Assembly (NCBI GenBank): GCA_001600495.1
Contig: BCKE01000080.1
Coordinates: 70,280 to 101,724, forward strand
Source: Pilasporangium apinafurcum
Taxonomy: Eukaryota > Oomycota > Peronosporomycetes > Pythiales > Pythiaceae
DNA: 31,445 nucleotides
Direction: 5' to 3'
A program made the translations under genes and the position numbers. A model generated the notes under the pieces. It searched no databases, was not told where the DNA came from, and was given only the letters and a program-made list of their open reading frames with translations. The number at the start of each line of letters is the position of its first letter. The first letter of the stretch is position 1. Positions 10,354 to 19,226 of the stretch are shown in pieces.

Positions 10354-10363
10354 TAGGGATAAA

Positions 10364-10935
10364 AAAACACGTCAAAGTATATCCCACCAGTAGGATAAGT
10401 GAGGGAATAAAGGGTAAGGAATAGCTCCGATATCCAATTCTATCATCCATCGCAGATCTTGGACACGAAGAAGGTTGGAGCGGCTGTTGATCTAACGGAA
10501 TTGGAACGATAAAAACACGTGCTTTATCTTCTTTCGGCTGTATGAATGTGGGCAGTCAACTTTTATCGCTACTCTGATGCTCGCTATCTTCTCTGGGGGG
10601 AGGGGTATGGACTCAAGACACAGCTGGTGAATGGGCATATGTAAGTGACGTATAGATGGTAGCGATCGCTCTCAGTTGGAAATTCGATGTCAACGTTTGC
10701 GCGTCAGCTACTATCGACTATTGTGAGGAAGTTGGGCTTTGACCAAGCATGCTTATCAAGCTCAGCAAGACCTGCAGAAGCCGAACCAATCGGCTCGCTT
10801 GCATCCGCCACGTCTGCTAGTCAATTGCAAAACCGGTGAATACCGGTAAAAACGTCCATGGCTGACGCGATCAACGTGTTCTGATTAGGTAAACCTGTCA
10901 AAATGCTAATCGCCTCCTCTGGCGGGCTCTCTATC
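10364..10935. other. Intergenic DNA with a GHR fragment
   Basis: Flank between the IS607-like relic and GHR copy 4. It holds the GHR fragment at 10614-10695 and a short ACCGGT-GAAT-ACCGGT repeat near 10833. No intact gene is seen. Confidence 0.5.
10614..10695 (-). pseudogene. Fragment of a GHR gene (N-terminal active-site region)
   Basis: The minus strand reads DIEFPTESDRYHLYVTYICP followed by FTSCVLS. This matches the FPAE-DRYHLYVTY-CPFACRALS region of the neighbouring GHR genes. Nothing homologous follows on either side, so it is a remnant of a lost tandem copy. It lies in the same orientation as copies 1-3, just upstream of the oppositely oriented copy 4. Confidence 0.8.
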
Positions 10936-10951
10936 TCTCACTCCTCAATAC
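10936..10951 (+). promoter_or_regulatory. Inr/FPR-like core promoter of GHR copy 4
   Basis: TCTCACTCCTCAATAC has about 12 of 16 matches to the oomycete consensus. It ends 35 bp before the ATG at 10986. Confidence 0.5.
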
Positions 10952-10985
10952 CATCGACAAGCACCACAAAACGCTACTTGAGGCA

Positions 10986-12115
10986 ATGGCATCGCTGCGG
11001 AATTCCATCCAAAATACTCCGGACGCCCAATTCCCACCAGGTATGTTAATGTGATTACTACGGGACATCATAGTTCTTCATTACTTTGTATAGCTTGTTG
11101 GTGCTCATCCTTATTTCTGATATATGTACCATCAAGAAAAGAATCGCTACCACTTGTACGTGGCGTTGGGGTGTCCATTTGCATGTCGAGTGCTCGCGGC
11201 GATCAATTTGAAAGGCCTGAACGATATCATTGGGGTGACAGTTTGCCACCCAGTGTTTCAACGCACACGGCCGAATGACCCAAACGATACGCATAATGGT
11301 TGGGTATTTGTGGACCCAGAGGAAACACCGTTTGTCACTGGAACAACTGGGTTCGGTCGCTACTCGTCCGCTGGGTCATCTGTCGATCCACTTTACAACG
11401 CCAAGTTCATCCGTGATCTGTATGAGAAAGTGACGGACGTACCCACTCGATACTCGGTGCCATTGCTCTGGGACAAGAAAACCCACACGATCGTCTCAAA
11501 CGAATCAGCCGACATGATTCGCATGTTTAATACTGCGTTTGAGCACTTGGTACCGTCCAAAATCGATCTGTACCCGCTGCATCTGAAACAAGAGATCGAC
11601 GAAGTCAACGAGTGGGTTACAGAGCATATCAACAATGGCGTCTACAAGTGTGGGTTCGCCAAGGAGCAGGACATTTATGACGAGGCATTTGATAATTTGT
11701 TTGATGCGCTTGATCGTGTGGAGTGTATTCTCGACAAGCACCGGTACTTGGTCGGAAATCAGATCACGGAGGCGGATTTGCGACTGTTTGTCACGCTCAT
11801 TCGCTTTGATGCAGTCTATGCCATCCAGTTCAAGACCAACAAGAAACTCATCCAGCAATATCCCAACCTCTTCAATGTAGGCTTTACTCGGCTTTATATG
11901 TCCATGTCTCATTTGCTGATTACTATCTTTCTTTTGGTGTAAACTAGTACGTCAAAGATCTCTACCAAGTACCAGAAATCCAGGTAACGGTCAATATGGA
12001 CCACATCAAGCTGACTTACTTTGCATCACAAGTCAACTTGAACCCTTTTGGCCTTATTCCAAAAGGCCCGGACGTTGATTACTCTGCTCCACATAATCGT
12101 CACCGTTTTCAATAA
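10986..12115 (+). CDS. Glutathionyl-hydroquinone reductase (Xi-class GST), copy 4
   Basis: Encoded by join(10986..11040,11137..11876,11948..12115), 320 residues. The short first exon (MASLRNSIQNTPDAQFPP) joins across a phase-1 intron (GTATGT...ATCAAG) to EKNRYHLYVALGCPFACRVL, with likely catalytic Cys31. A start inside the intron at 11124 would lose this match to the paralogs. PLLWDKKTHTIVSNESADMIR and YLVGNQITEADLRLF are typical. The 71-nt second intron sits at the position shared with copies 1-3. The final exon (MDHIKLTYF, then NPFGLIPKGP) keeps the classical ECM4/YqjG ending that copies 1-3 have lost, so this may be the ancestral-type copy. It is divergent in orientation from the other three. 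Confidence 0.93.
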
Positions 12116-12764
12116 AAAGGCAAATATGATAACAGCAAACAGCATCACTCACATTGTTAATCAAAAACGGAAGCAAATCACAGAACTTTCGAATCCTGGA
12201 TATTTCCCAAGGGACATTTTGTAATCAAGGCAATACACATGAGCGCTGGCTGCAAAATGGGTTTTCAATTCTGTCTCACTGTCTTTGTACATTAATTGCA
12301 TATTAAATGGGTTCCACATCCATTCGCCACAACCAGACAACCCAGCGTATAATCTATTCATTTCGCATGAAAGTACCGAAGGTGAGTGGTGTGTTATTAG
12401 TGCTGCTAGATGCACTTCTGAATCTTTATTTTTTAAACCCGCAAAATCATTGCCGAAATAAATAGAGTACACATAAATAATCTTTTTTTAAACCCGCATC
12501 TATTGATATGATCCTTTGCACACATGGTGGAGAAAATCCATCCATCGTCAATCCAGCAGGTGTAGCTTCATGAGAAAAACATGCCAGATATCCTCTACCG
12601 GCATATTGTCAGGAGTGTTGGATATGATTACACGGCGACTTGCAGTGCAGCTGTCTGATTACGCAGTGGGATTATGATGTTTATTCCTTATATTTGGTTT
12701 CATTATGCCCGGGAGCATTTGCTCCAGTCCAGATTTAAAGGAAAATGAAGGTGCTACGGGAGAG
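12116..12764. other. Intergenic region, one unexplained open frame
   Basis: A 103-codon minus frame (12161-12472) covers much of it but shows no motif I recognise. The motif aaacccgca occurs twice in direct orientation (12435-12443 and 12490-12498), similar to a motif near PX copy 1. No gene is supported. Confidence 0.4.
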
Positions 12765-12780
12765 GTCGCATTTTTTATTT
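12765..12780 (+). promoter_or_regulatory. Inr/FPR-like core promoter of PX copy 2
   Basis: TCGCATTTTTTATTTT has 13 of 16 matches to the consensus and ends 57 bp before the ATG at 12838. It lies downstream of the longer open-frame ATG at 12745 and so argues against that start. Confidence 0.5.
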
Positions 12781-12837
12781 TACTTTCAACCCAAACAGGC
12801 ACCTCTTCTCGTCTCCTACCTCTCCAAAAAACACGAA

Positions 12838-13752
12838 ATGGCTCCATCGCGTCGTCACATGGCACGGAAACGGTCACCTACGGCATCGTTACCCCCTGCA
12901 TTGGCACTGCTGGAGCAAGTCACGGAAGAGTTCACAGCCGTTAAACACTCAGGTTTCAAGGACAATACCTCCTCTTCCTCTAGCAGCAATATTCAGTATG
13001 TCTTGATGGTGACGCATAAAACTTCCAAGCTTGAATGGACGTATTATCGATCGTTTGAAGACTACGTGACTTTCCAACACCGACTGCTACAGCTCATGCG
13101 TCAAGGTCATTCCTGTCAAGCGCAATGTCCGTTCCTATACTCTTTCGTCAAAAACTATTTCCCCAAGCCATCAATGTTTGGACGAAATTCCACGAGACTC
13201 ATGAAATCACGTTGTGATGCTATTAAGCAGTGCTTTACGACGTTAAAAGGTGTGCTTTTGAATCGAGGCAACCATGGGTGTTCTATTTTGACCGATCAAG
13301 TGGCGAGTCACGTTGTGGATTTCATTGTTGGAGACTTAACCCACGTGGACCACCCCCTCTACCATCATTACTGGGAGAGTGGTTCGCGTGCGTCTACCTG
13401 CTCATCAACAGAAGATGCAATAGTGAACTGTAACCGTCGTGATAGTCGGTATTCACTACATAATTCGACTTTTGACGATGTGGATTCATCGTTGACGTGC
13501 GCGTTATGCCACCACAGTTTAGATGAAGAAGCGTATAGTAACCACTTTGCTAGTTTTATGAGCACGTGCTCGTCCTCCAGTACGCTCAGCTCTAATTCTA
13601 CGACTTCTACCAGCAGTTCTGGTAGTAGTGGGCGATTGAGTGGAAATTACGGCACGACATTAAAATGCGGCCACCGTTTCCATGACGAATGCATTATTCC
13701 CAAGCTCAACGAATCCCTGCATTGTCCCATTTGTAGGCAAGCTCAAGTGTAG
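12838..13752 (+). CDS. PX-like domain protein with C-terminal RING-H2 (PX family copy 2)
   Basis: A 304-residue intronless protein, possibly a membrane-associated E3 ubiquitin ligase. The basic N-terminus (MAPSRRHMARKRS) leads into a PX-like domain (about 25-170) with SFEDYVTFQHRLL, GHSCQAQCPF, FVKNYFPKPSMFG and GVLLNRGNHGCSI. The C-terminal RING-H2 has ligands C221, C224, C277, H279, H282, C285, C296 and C299. Its first loop is 52 residues and very Ser/Thr-rich, longer than the 9-39 typical of RING fingers. PX would bind phosphoinositide membranes and RING an E2 enzyme; both roles are inferred from domain type. The start follows the promoter match and the paralogs. It is in tandem with copy 3. 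Confidence 0.85.
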   Translation: MAPSRRHMARKRSPTASLPPALALLEQVTEEFTAVKHSGFKDNTSSSSSSNIQYVLMVTHKTSKLEWTYYRSFEDYVTFQHRLLQLMRQGHSCQAQCPFLYSFVKNYFPKPSMFGRNSTRLMKSRCDAIKQCFTTLKGVLLNRGNHGCSILTDQVASHVVDFIVGDLTHVDHPLYHHYWESGSRASTCSSTEDAIVNCNRRDSRYSLHNSTFDDVDSSLTCALCHHSLDEEAYSNHFASFMSTCSSSSTLSSNSTTSTSSSGSSGRLSGNYGTTLKCGHRFHDECIIPKLNESLHCPICRQAQV

Positions 13753-14122
13753 ATTCACTCACAGAGTGATAATGCTATTTCTCTATTTATTTATTCGCAA
13801 TTGAAAGTATAAATACTATAAGTGCTGATGATTAATGCGGCTTCCAGTTGGATATGGATACAGATATACCAAGATCTAGTCCACACAGAAAGAGGAAGGA
13901 AGCAAGGACAAACATCATTCACATGTATCCATTGCGAGAGTGTTTGTATAATGAGGATATTTTCGCTGAGCGTATCACCACGCTATTGGTTTAAAAGGTG
14001 TTTATTAAAATTTTAATAAAATATTATTGGACAAAATGACAAAAGATGATAACTAGGAATGTGGGTAGTATGGGTCCTGAATGTGTGTACTACGTTTGGC
14101 GTTGGGTGCAGATGACAAAATG
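13753..14122. other. Spacer between PX copies 2 and 3
   Basis: AT-rich spacer of about 370 bp with no gene visible. It ends at the core promoter of copy 3. Confidence 0.5.
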
Positions 14123-14138
14123 GCTCATTCCTGAACAA
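14123..14138 (+). promoter_or_regulatory. Inr-like core promoter of PX copy 3
   Basis: GCTCATTCCTGAACAA carries a perfect Inr half (GCTCATTCC) and a weaker flanking half, 12 of 16 overall. It ends 25 bp before the ATG at 14164. Confidence 0.55.
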
Positions 14139-14163
14139 GAGCATTACAGCCAACATCATCCAA

Positions 14164-15003
14164 ATGGCTTTACAAGCTACGCATCGTAATTCATCCCGTC
14201 GGCACACTCGTCGCAAGCGATCGTTGCATCCACGTGCGGTATTACCATCGAATCTGGCGGTGCTGGAGCTGCTGACCATCGAGGTCTCAGTGGTAGATGA
14301 CGGCCATTTTCTTATCACCTGCCAGCCAAAGAATACATTGCCTCGCGAAGACCAAGCAGCGACACTATCTGCGGAGCTATACGACTTCAACTATTGCCAG
14401 CAACGAACCTTTCAAGAACTTTGTGAATTTCAACAACGGTTGTTAACTGCTATGGAACAGGGCCATTTTTGTAAATCTGAGTGTCCATGGTTCTTCAGCT
14501 TCCTCACCAACTACTTCCCCAAGAAGCACCTACTACCATTCATTAGATCTCGCACGGTTGAAAAGCGTCGAGAGGCTTTGGCATTGTGCCTTGCCAAGAC
14601 GCAGGAATTTCTGCTGGATCGGAATAACCACAGCTGCTCAATTGTCACAGGTCCAGTCGCTGATATCTTCATGGGCTTCCTGCTTGGGCGATACTCTTCG
14701 GTAGATGGATATTATGTGGAGCTGCTCACTTCTACTACATCATTTACTGAAGAAGATGAACAGTGTCGAACTTCGACGGATTCATTTACATCCCTGTCAT
14801 CTGTTGAAGACGAAGAGAGCAAAGTGTGTTGTCAATTTGATGGCTTGGAATTGAGTCGTCTTAGCGAGAAAGAAGACAAAGTATACCGTCTTAGTTCGTG
14901 CTCTACAGTTAGCTCTGTATGCAGTACAACTCGTTTCTCTTCTACGGACTCCCTCTCATATATCTCCACACTGAGTTGTGACCACCAATTCCATGACGAG
15001 TAA
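14164..15003 (+). CDS. PX-like domain protein with truncated RING (PX family copy 3)
   Basis: A 279-residue product related to copy 2: basic N-terminus (SSRRHTRRKRS), TFQELCEFQQRLL, GHFCKSECPW, FLTNYFPKKHLL, VEKRREALALCL and LLDRNNHSCSI. The tail is Ser-rich and acidic. The frame ends at SCDHQFHDE, which aligns with KCGHRFHDEC of copy 2, just before the Cys and CPIC pair that would complete the RING. The stop overlaps a consensus 5' splice site (GA|GTAAGT), so an intron could begin here. However, joining to the nearest acceptor (ending at 15050) gives only a few residues and no CPIC. The first RING pair is also altered (VCCQF for CALC). The RING is therefore probably non-functional. Confidence 0.78.
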   Translation: MALQATHRNSSRRHTRRKRSLHPRAVLPSNLAVLELLTIEVSVVDDGHFLITCQPKNTLPREDQAATLSAELYDFNYCQQRTFQELCEFQQRLLTAMEQGHFCKSECPWFFSFLTNYFPKKHLLPFIRSRTVEKRREALALCLAKTQEFLLDRNNHSCSIVTGPVADIFMGFLLGRYSSVDGYYVELLTSTTSFTEEDEQCRTSTDSFTSLSSVEDEESKVCCQFDGLELSRLSEKEDKVYRLSSCSTVSSVCSTTRFSSTDSLSYISTLSCDHQFHDE

Positions 15004-15434
15004 GTTCTCCTCCCATTCGTAGCAAACCCTACGTGTGACTATTTAGATCCTGGCATAGTTACTTCTTATAAGCAAAATGAACAATGAATATATACACGCT
15101 CATGAAGAATTGGCCCTGTCTACGCCATTCGCAGCCACAAAGCCCCAACGCTTGCGTTTGTTGGTCAGCCTAACAAACAGCTAGTTCTGCAGGAAATGAT
15201 AAAGACTGAGAGCGATGGGTGAAATTGGGACGGAGTCGTCACGCATGGAAACTCTATATTCTTACAATCCTAAAAAATATTCGCTCCCTTTCTCCCATTC
15301 TATCCTTGAGTGGCCGTTGGTGAACTTGTCCATTTATACAGACCATCGTTCATTACTACACACGTACACGCACTAACTTATTTAGCATGCACACCACAAA
15401 TTAAAACTGTATCATTAACCGCTAAACACAATAA
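15004..15434. other. Convergent intergenic region, PX copy 3 and MYB 3' ends
   Basis: 3' flanks of two convergent genes. It contains the possible splice donor at 15002. I searched it for a missing RING end (C-x2-C) and found none in a usable frame. Confidence 0.5.
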
Positions 15435-16327
15435 TTAGAGTACTGGGTCGGTCTCAAAGATGTGAGCGTCAAATGTACACGCTAGAACGCTCATATCACC
15501 AAACAACTGATCAAAGTGGCTCCAGTCCATGGCAACGCGCAGTAAGTCATCATCACTTGTATCCGCCGTGTCGCCGGCCAAGAGAGCAAAATGATCGTCA
15601 TTCTTTGGCCAGCCAGCCAGAGCGGCGGCAAGTTGTCCACCGATCTCTTCCATCGTCTTTTCACTGGTGTGGGTTGAGAGCATCTGCCGGTTTCGCTTGA
15701 CCGGTCGGTCATTCGTTGTCGATCCAGTGTCGACAGCCATGCGCTTTAGCCTTGGTTTCATCGACGAATGCCAGTGATTTTTGACGGCATTATCTGTCCG
15801 CCCCCGAAGCTTCTCTGTGATTTTGGCCCAACGGTTGCCGTATTTTGTCTGCATCGCCACGATGATCTCTTCTTCTTCAGCTGTCCATGGCGCTTTACTG
15901 ATCGCCGGATTGAGTTGGTTGTGCCATCGCTCTCGACACTGCTTGCTCGTGCGGCCAGGAATGTACGACGCAATGACCGCCCATTTTCTAGCGCCAAAGT
16001 GCTCAACCAATTCACACAATTGCGCATCTTCATGCATTTGCCACGGTTGCTTGAGTGCCGTGCCTAGGTTTTGCAGCTCACGCCACCGTTCGCAGCACTG
16101 TGCGGGCGTTTTTCCCGTCAGTTCGCCGTTGATCGCGTTCCATTTCTTGCCGCCATGCAGACAGATCGCTTGGCGCAATTTTTCGTCCTATATATCCATG
16201 CAATACGAATTTACTACCTAAATAGAAACTCGTAGAGCACCCTGTCCTCTCACTCTATTACCTCTTCATACGTCCAATTCACAGTGGTGCCATATTGAAT
16301 TTTATAGTTTGCAGACCGACAGATCAT
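15435..16327 (-). CDS. Three-repeat (R1R2R3) MYB transcription factor
   Basis: Encoded by complement(join(15435..16187,16262..16327)), 272 residues. The 66-nt first exon (ATG at 16325-16327) supplies the start of R1 (TTVNWTYEE) and joins across a 74-nt intron (GTAATA...ATATAG). Tryptophans are evenly spaced: R1 at 18, 38, 57; R2 at 71, 91, 110; R3 at 123, 142, 161. R3 carries GRTDNAVKNHWHSSMK, typical of c-MYB-type DNA recognition. The family binds AACNG-type sites, often in cell-cycle genes. A basic stretch follows (about 162-187), then an acidic C-terminus. An Inr/FPR match lies 56-71 bp upstream. The single-exon reading would lack half of R1, which supports the two-exon model. Confidence 0.92.
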
Positions 16328-16382
16328 TTTTACTTTGGTCCTCTGCTAAGAATGTTTCTGTAGCTCTTGGTAATTCCTCAGC

Positions 16383-16398
16383 AAATTGAGAACTGGGG
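16383..16398 (-). promoter_or_regulatory. Inr/FPR-like core promoter of the MYB gene
   Basis: The minus strand reads CCCCAGTTCTCAATTT, 13 of 16 matches, with a perfect CAATTT flanking part. Confidence 0.55.
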
Positions 16399-17294
16399 CC
16401 GGACTTGGTGGAGCGGAGAGTGCTGATCCACAGGGTCTGCGACATTTTCGCATGAACTAGAGAAGCCAAAATGGACCCATGGGACCATACGTCGTGACGC
16501 TTTTTGAATATTTTATGCTCGCATATTGAAAGCGTGGTAACGACCGTCGCCTCCCAGCGTTGTTGGCGTAGTTTTAATAAGAAAGTCACCGTTGGTTTGG
16601 GATGGGGTTGGGGAATGACGGGCCATGTTGTATGTCTATGCGCTTTTTGCTCGCAACACCGATTGTCGCGGAAGACAATTCAATTAGCCACGTTTCCCTT
16701 ATTGGCGAAAGGTGACTCAACAAACAGCAGCAGCAAGAATATTGGATATCGACACTATGTTTTTGTAGCCGATTATATAGATACTTAATAATAATCCTGG
16801 GGTACAATTAGACATGTTCTTCATTTTGGGAACCTGCATTTAGGTACCGGTCGGATAAATACATAGTGTGGAGACCAAATGCCTTCGTCTCATATTCTCG
16901 TTAAAGGGAGATGATGAAATGGCACGAAACTGCAGGAAATTAGCCCAGTCTCACGTAATTTTGTGACTAACCGGCTGACACGAAGATGCTCACTCATATT
17001 GTCTTTTAATAATATAAACGGCACAGTAGAAAGTGCGTAATTGCATTTAGATCACCGACTGTCGTCTCGGCTCACCTCCGCGTCGCATAGTAGCTTCATG
17101 TATGCCTTATATTCACTTTCTCATCAACAAAGAATGCTACGAAGAGTCAATGCACAGCGAGAGACTGACGAAATGTATAAGCAGATAGCCAAGAAGCACG
17201 TACGCTCTCTCGCTTTGAGAGACGAATACATACATAACGGATTGTTCATTCCGTATCTTTTCATGAGTGAGACAACTCGCACAGATCTTGTTAT
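16399..17294. other. Intergenic region upstream of MYB and downstream of MscL
   Basis: About 900 bp. Small open frames on both strands (for example 17041-17304, +) show no recognisable motif. One overlaps the last MscL exon in antisense. No gene, RNA or repeat is supported. Confidence 0.45.
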
Positions 17295-18115
17295 TCAAAA
17301 ATGAGAACCACATTCCTTGCAAATTGTTGCTCCTCCTTTGACGTACTCCTTGCAGTATGAACATTGCTTCTTGACTGTCACATTGTGTTTGAAGATCACT
17401 TCCAGCACTATAGTACACAAAGATAGGTTAGCCACATGCCAAATATTGCAAAATCACCATCGAAATCCATGAAATACCCACTATGACTGACCTTTCTTGA
17501 TGGCGATGTACAAGAAGAGCGCATTGATGAGGAAGTTGATAATGTTCTCGACGAAAAGTCCATAGTTGATAGTCACTGCGCCAGCATCTCGAGCTATACA
17601 CAATATCAACATAGCAACAAAGGAAAATTATCTAATAAATCAAAAGTAACTATTGATTTACCCATCATACCTTGGTCCCATGTTTCCCACGTCTTGCTAT
17701 TACAATGTGGTGTCAACTGTGGACAACGCGCCACAAAGTAGTAGTTTGCAATACTGCGTGCTGGCAGATTACAACCAATAAATGCTGCATAAGATACACA
17801 CACCAGGATCAACCAGTAGAACCGCTACGCACCGGAAAAGAGACCGATGATCGGAGACAAAATATCCACTACGAACGAATCCAAGATGGCCGTGAACGCC
17901 TTGCCCAAGATCAAGCCGATCGCGAGGTTGATGATGTCGCCCTGCGCAATGAAATTCTGGAATTCACTCACTACCGATTGTACACTCTCGGCAGGTGATG
18001 TGTAGTGCTGGAATTTCTGCACTGCCTTGTGCAGTAGTGAGGATTGTTCCTCTAATGCGCTTGTTGTGGTCGAAGGCGGAGACGACGAGCGGTCTTTCTG
18101 AATACCTGACTGCAT
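17295..18115 (-). CDS. mscL: MscL-type mechanosensitive channel with zinc ribbon, copy A
   Basis: Encoded by complement(join(17295..17407,17492..17593,17671..17760,17833..18115)), 195 residues. MscL opens a large non-selective pore under membrane tension and releases solutes during hypo-osmotic shock. TM1 (about 61-93) reads [16 protein letters not shown] then [15 protein letters not shown], close to the bacterial pore helix. TM2 (about 129-157) is [20 protein letters not shown] then IAIKK. The external loop holds two Cys (VARCPQLTPHC). The C-terminus ends in a zinc ribbon, CSYC...CKEC (C174, C177, C188, C191), also seen in some bacterial MscL. There are three introns of 72, 77 and 84 nt. The middle one (after TWDQ) is absent from copy B. 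Whether it sits in the plasma or an organelle membrane is not visible; no clear signal peptide is seen. Confidence 0.92.
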
Positions 18116-18458
18116 GATTTGACTGGTAAATTGCTCAAAACCAGAGCGCTAATGGCAAGCGAGAAAGTTGTGATGTAGATGATGCGGATGGGAGAGGTAA
18201 TGCAAGTCTGTTTTTCTTTTCTGCGCTTCCCTTTCTGTACTATCCCACTCTGATTGCAGCTCTTTGAATTCAAATGACCCTCAAATAGCAACAAGCATGC
18301 TGATTTTCTAGATTAGTTGCAAATTGAGAGGTTTGATACCTAAAATACATCCATGAACTTACTGTAGCACCCTCACTCTACGAACGAGCTCAATTGTACC
18401 ATCGCAGCGTTACTTTGACTCAGAAAGTATTATCTATTTTACTTGCTTCCCTTGACAG

Positions 18459-19193
18459 CTACTCCAAATGCGAACCGCAATTCTTACAGATCGTCGCTGC
18501 TCCTTTCACAAACTCCTTGCAATACGGACATTTCTTTTTGAGTGTCACGTTGTGTTTGAAGATCAATTCCGACACTACAGTAATACAAAATCTACTACGT
18601 AAGACCGATCCGTACAAAAGCACCCATATCTATGATATTCGTACGTACCTTTCTTCACGGCAATATACAAAAACAGAGCATTGATAAGGAAGTTGACAAC
18701 GTTTTCTAAAAACAGGCCGTAGTTGATGGTCACGGCACCGGCCTCTCGAGCTTCGTCCCAGGTTTCCCATGTCTTGCTATGGCATTGGGGCTTCGTGTTT
18801 GGACATTTTGCCACAAAGAAATTATTCGCAATGCTTCGTTCTGTTGTTCAATCATCACAATATCGTCAGTGTTACTCAATCGCCGTGAAATTTTGTCTAA
18901 ATGGTCGCCAAACCTGAAAAGAGACTGATGATAGGCGCAAGAATATCCACTACAAAGGAATCCAAAATCTCTGAAAACGCCTTTCCCAAGATCAAGCCAA
19001 TCGCGAGGTTGATCATGTCACCCTGCGCGATAAACGCCTGGAATTCTTCCATCACGGATTTCACGCGTTGCTCGGCTTGGGGAGTGTACTGCTGGAGCTT
19101 GTGCTTGGCCTTGCTCAAGAGTGAAGATTGCTCCTCTAACGCACTTGCGTTAGTGGTAGATGGAGAAGACAGCAGTGGTGGTGTGTGTGGCAT
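18459..19193 (-). CDS. mscL: MscL-type mechanosensitive channel with zinc ribbon, copy B
   Basis: Encoded by complement(join(18459..18574,18649..18840,18914..19193)), 195 residues. It is a tandem paralog of copy A. The N-terminus is an amphipathic Gln/Lys-rich helix ([16 protein letters not shown]). TM1 reads [16 protein letters not shown] then [21 protein letters not shown]2 is [20 protein letters not shown]. The C-terminal zinc ribbon is CPYC...CKNC (C173, C176, C187, C190). Both introns (73 and 74 nt) match positions in copy A, but the exon across [12 protein letters not shown] is unbroken. The first intron begins GTTTGG, a less common donor. The start at 19193 is chosen because an Inr/FPR match lies just upstream, downstream of the longer-frame ATG at 19256. 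Confidence 0.92.
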
Positions 19194-19210
19194 GTTAGTA
19201 GATGCAGAAC

Positions 19211-19226
19211 AAAATTTGAATGGAGA
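19211..19226 (-). promoter_or_regulatory. Inr/FPR-like core promoter of MscL copy B
   Basis: The minus strand reads TCTCCATTCAAATTTT, 12 of 16 matches to the consensus. It lies 18-33 bp before the ATG at 19193, giving a short leader. Confidence 0.45.

Larger units (their letters stand above)
8600..10363 (-). mobile_element. Decayed IS607-type transposon with tnpA and TnpB/Fanzor-type genes
   Basis: Read on the minus strand, a serine-recombinase relic (about 10353 to 9946) is followed by an overlapping TnpB/Fanzor-type relic (about 9940 to 8690) and a non-coding 3' segment. This order, with tnpA first and tnpB starting inside its end, is that of bacterial IS607 elements and of the eukaryotic Fanzor elements linked to IS607 recombinases. 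The outer limits are approximate because IS607 ends lack inverted repeats. The 3' part of the element (8650-8900) is repeated at 19610-19860, so the family had more than one insertion. Both genes are broken. Confidence 0.8.

Noticed and set aside
12161-12472. 103-codon minus frame between GHR copy 4 and PX copy 2
   Set aside because: No recognisable motif, no promoter match, no paralog in the window, and composition similar to the surrounding non-coding DNA.
16302-16589. 95-codon minus frame over the MYB first exon
   Set aside because: It is in a different frame from the MYB exon 1, which completes repeat R1 and is preceded by a good core promoter match.
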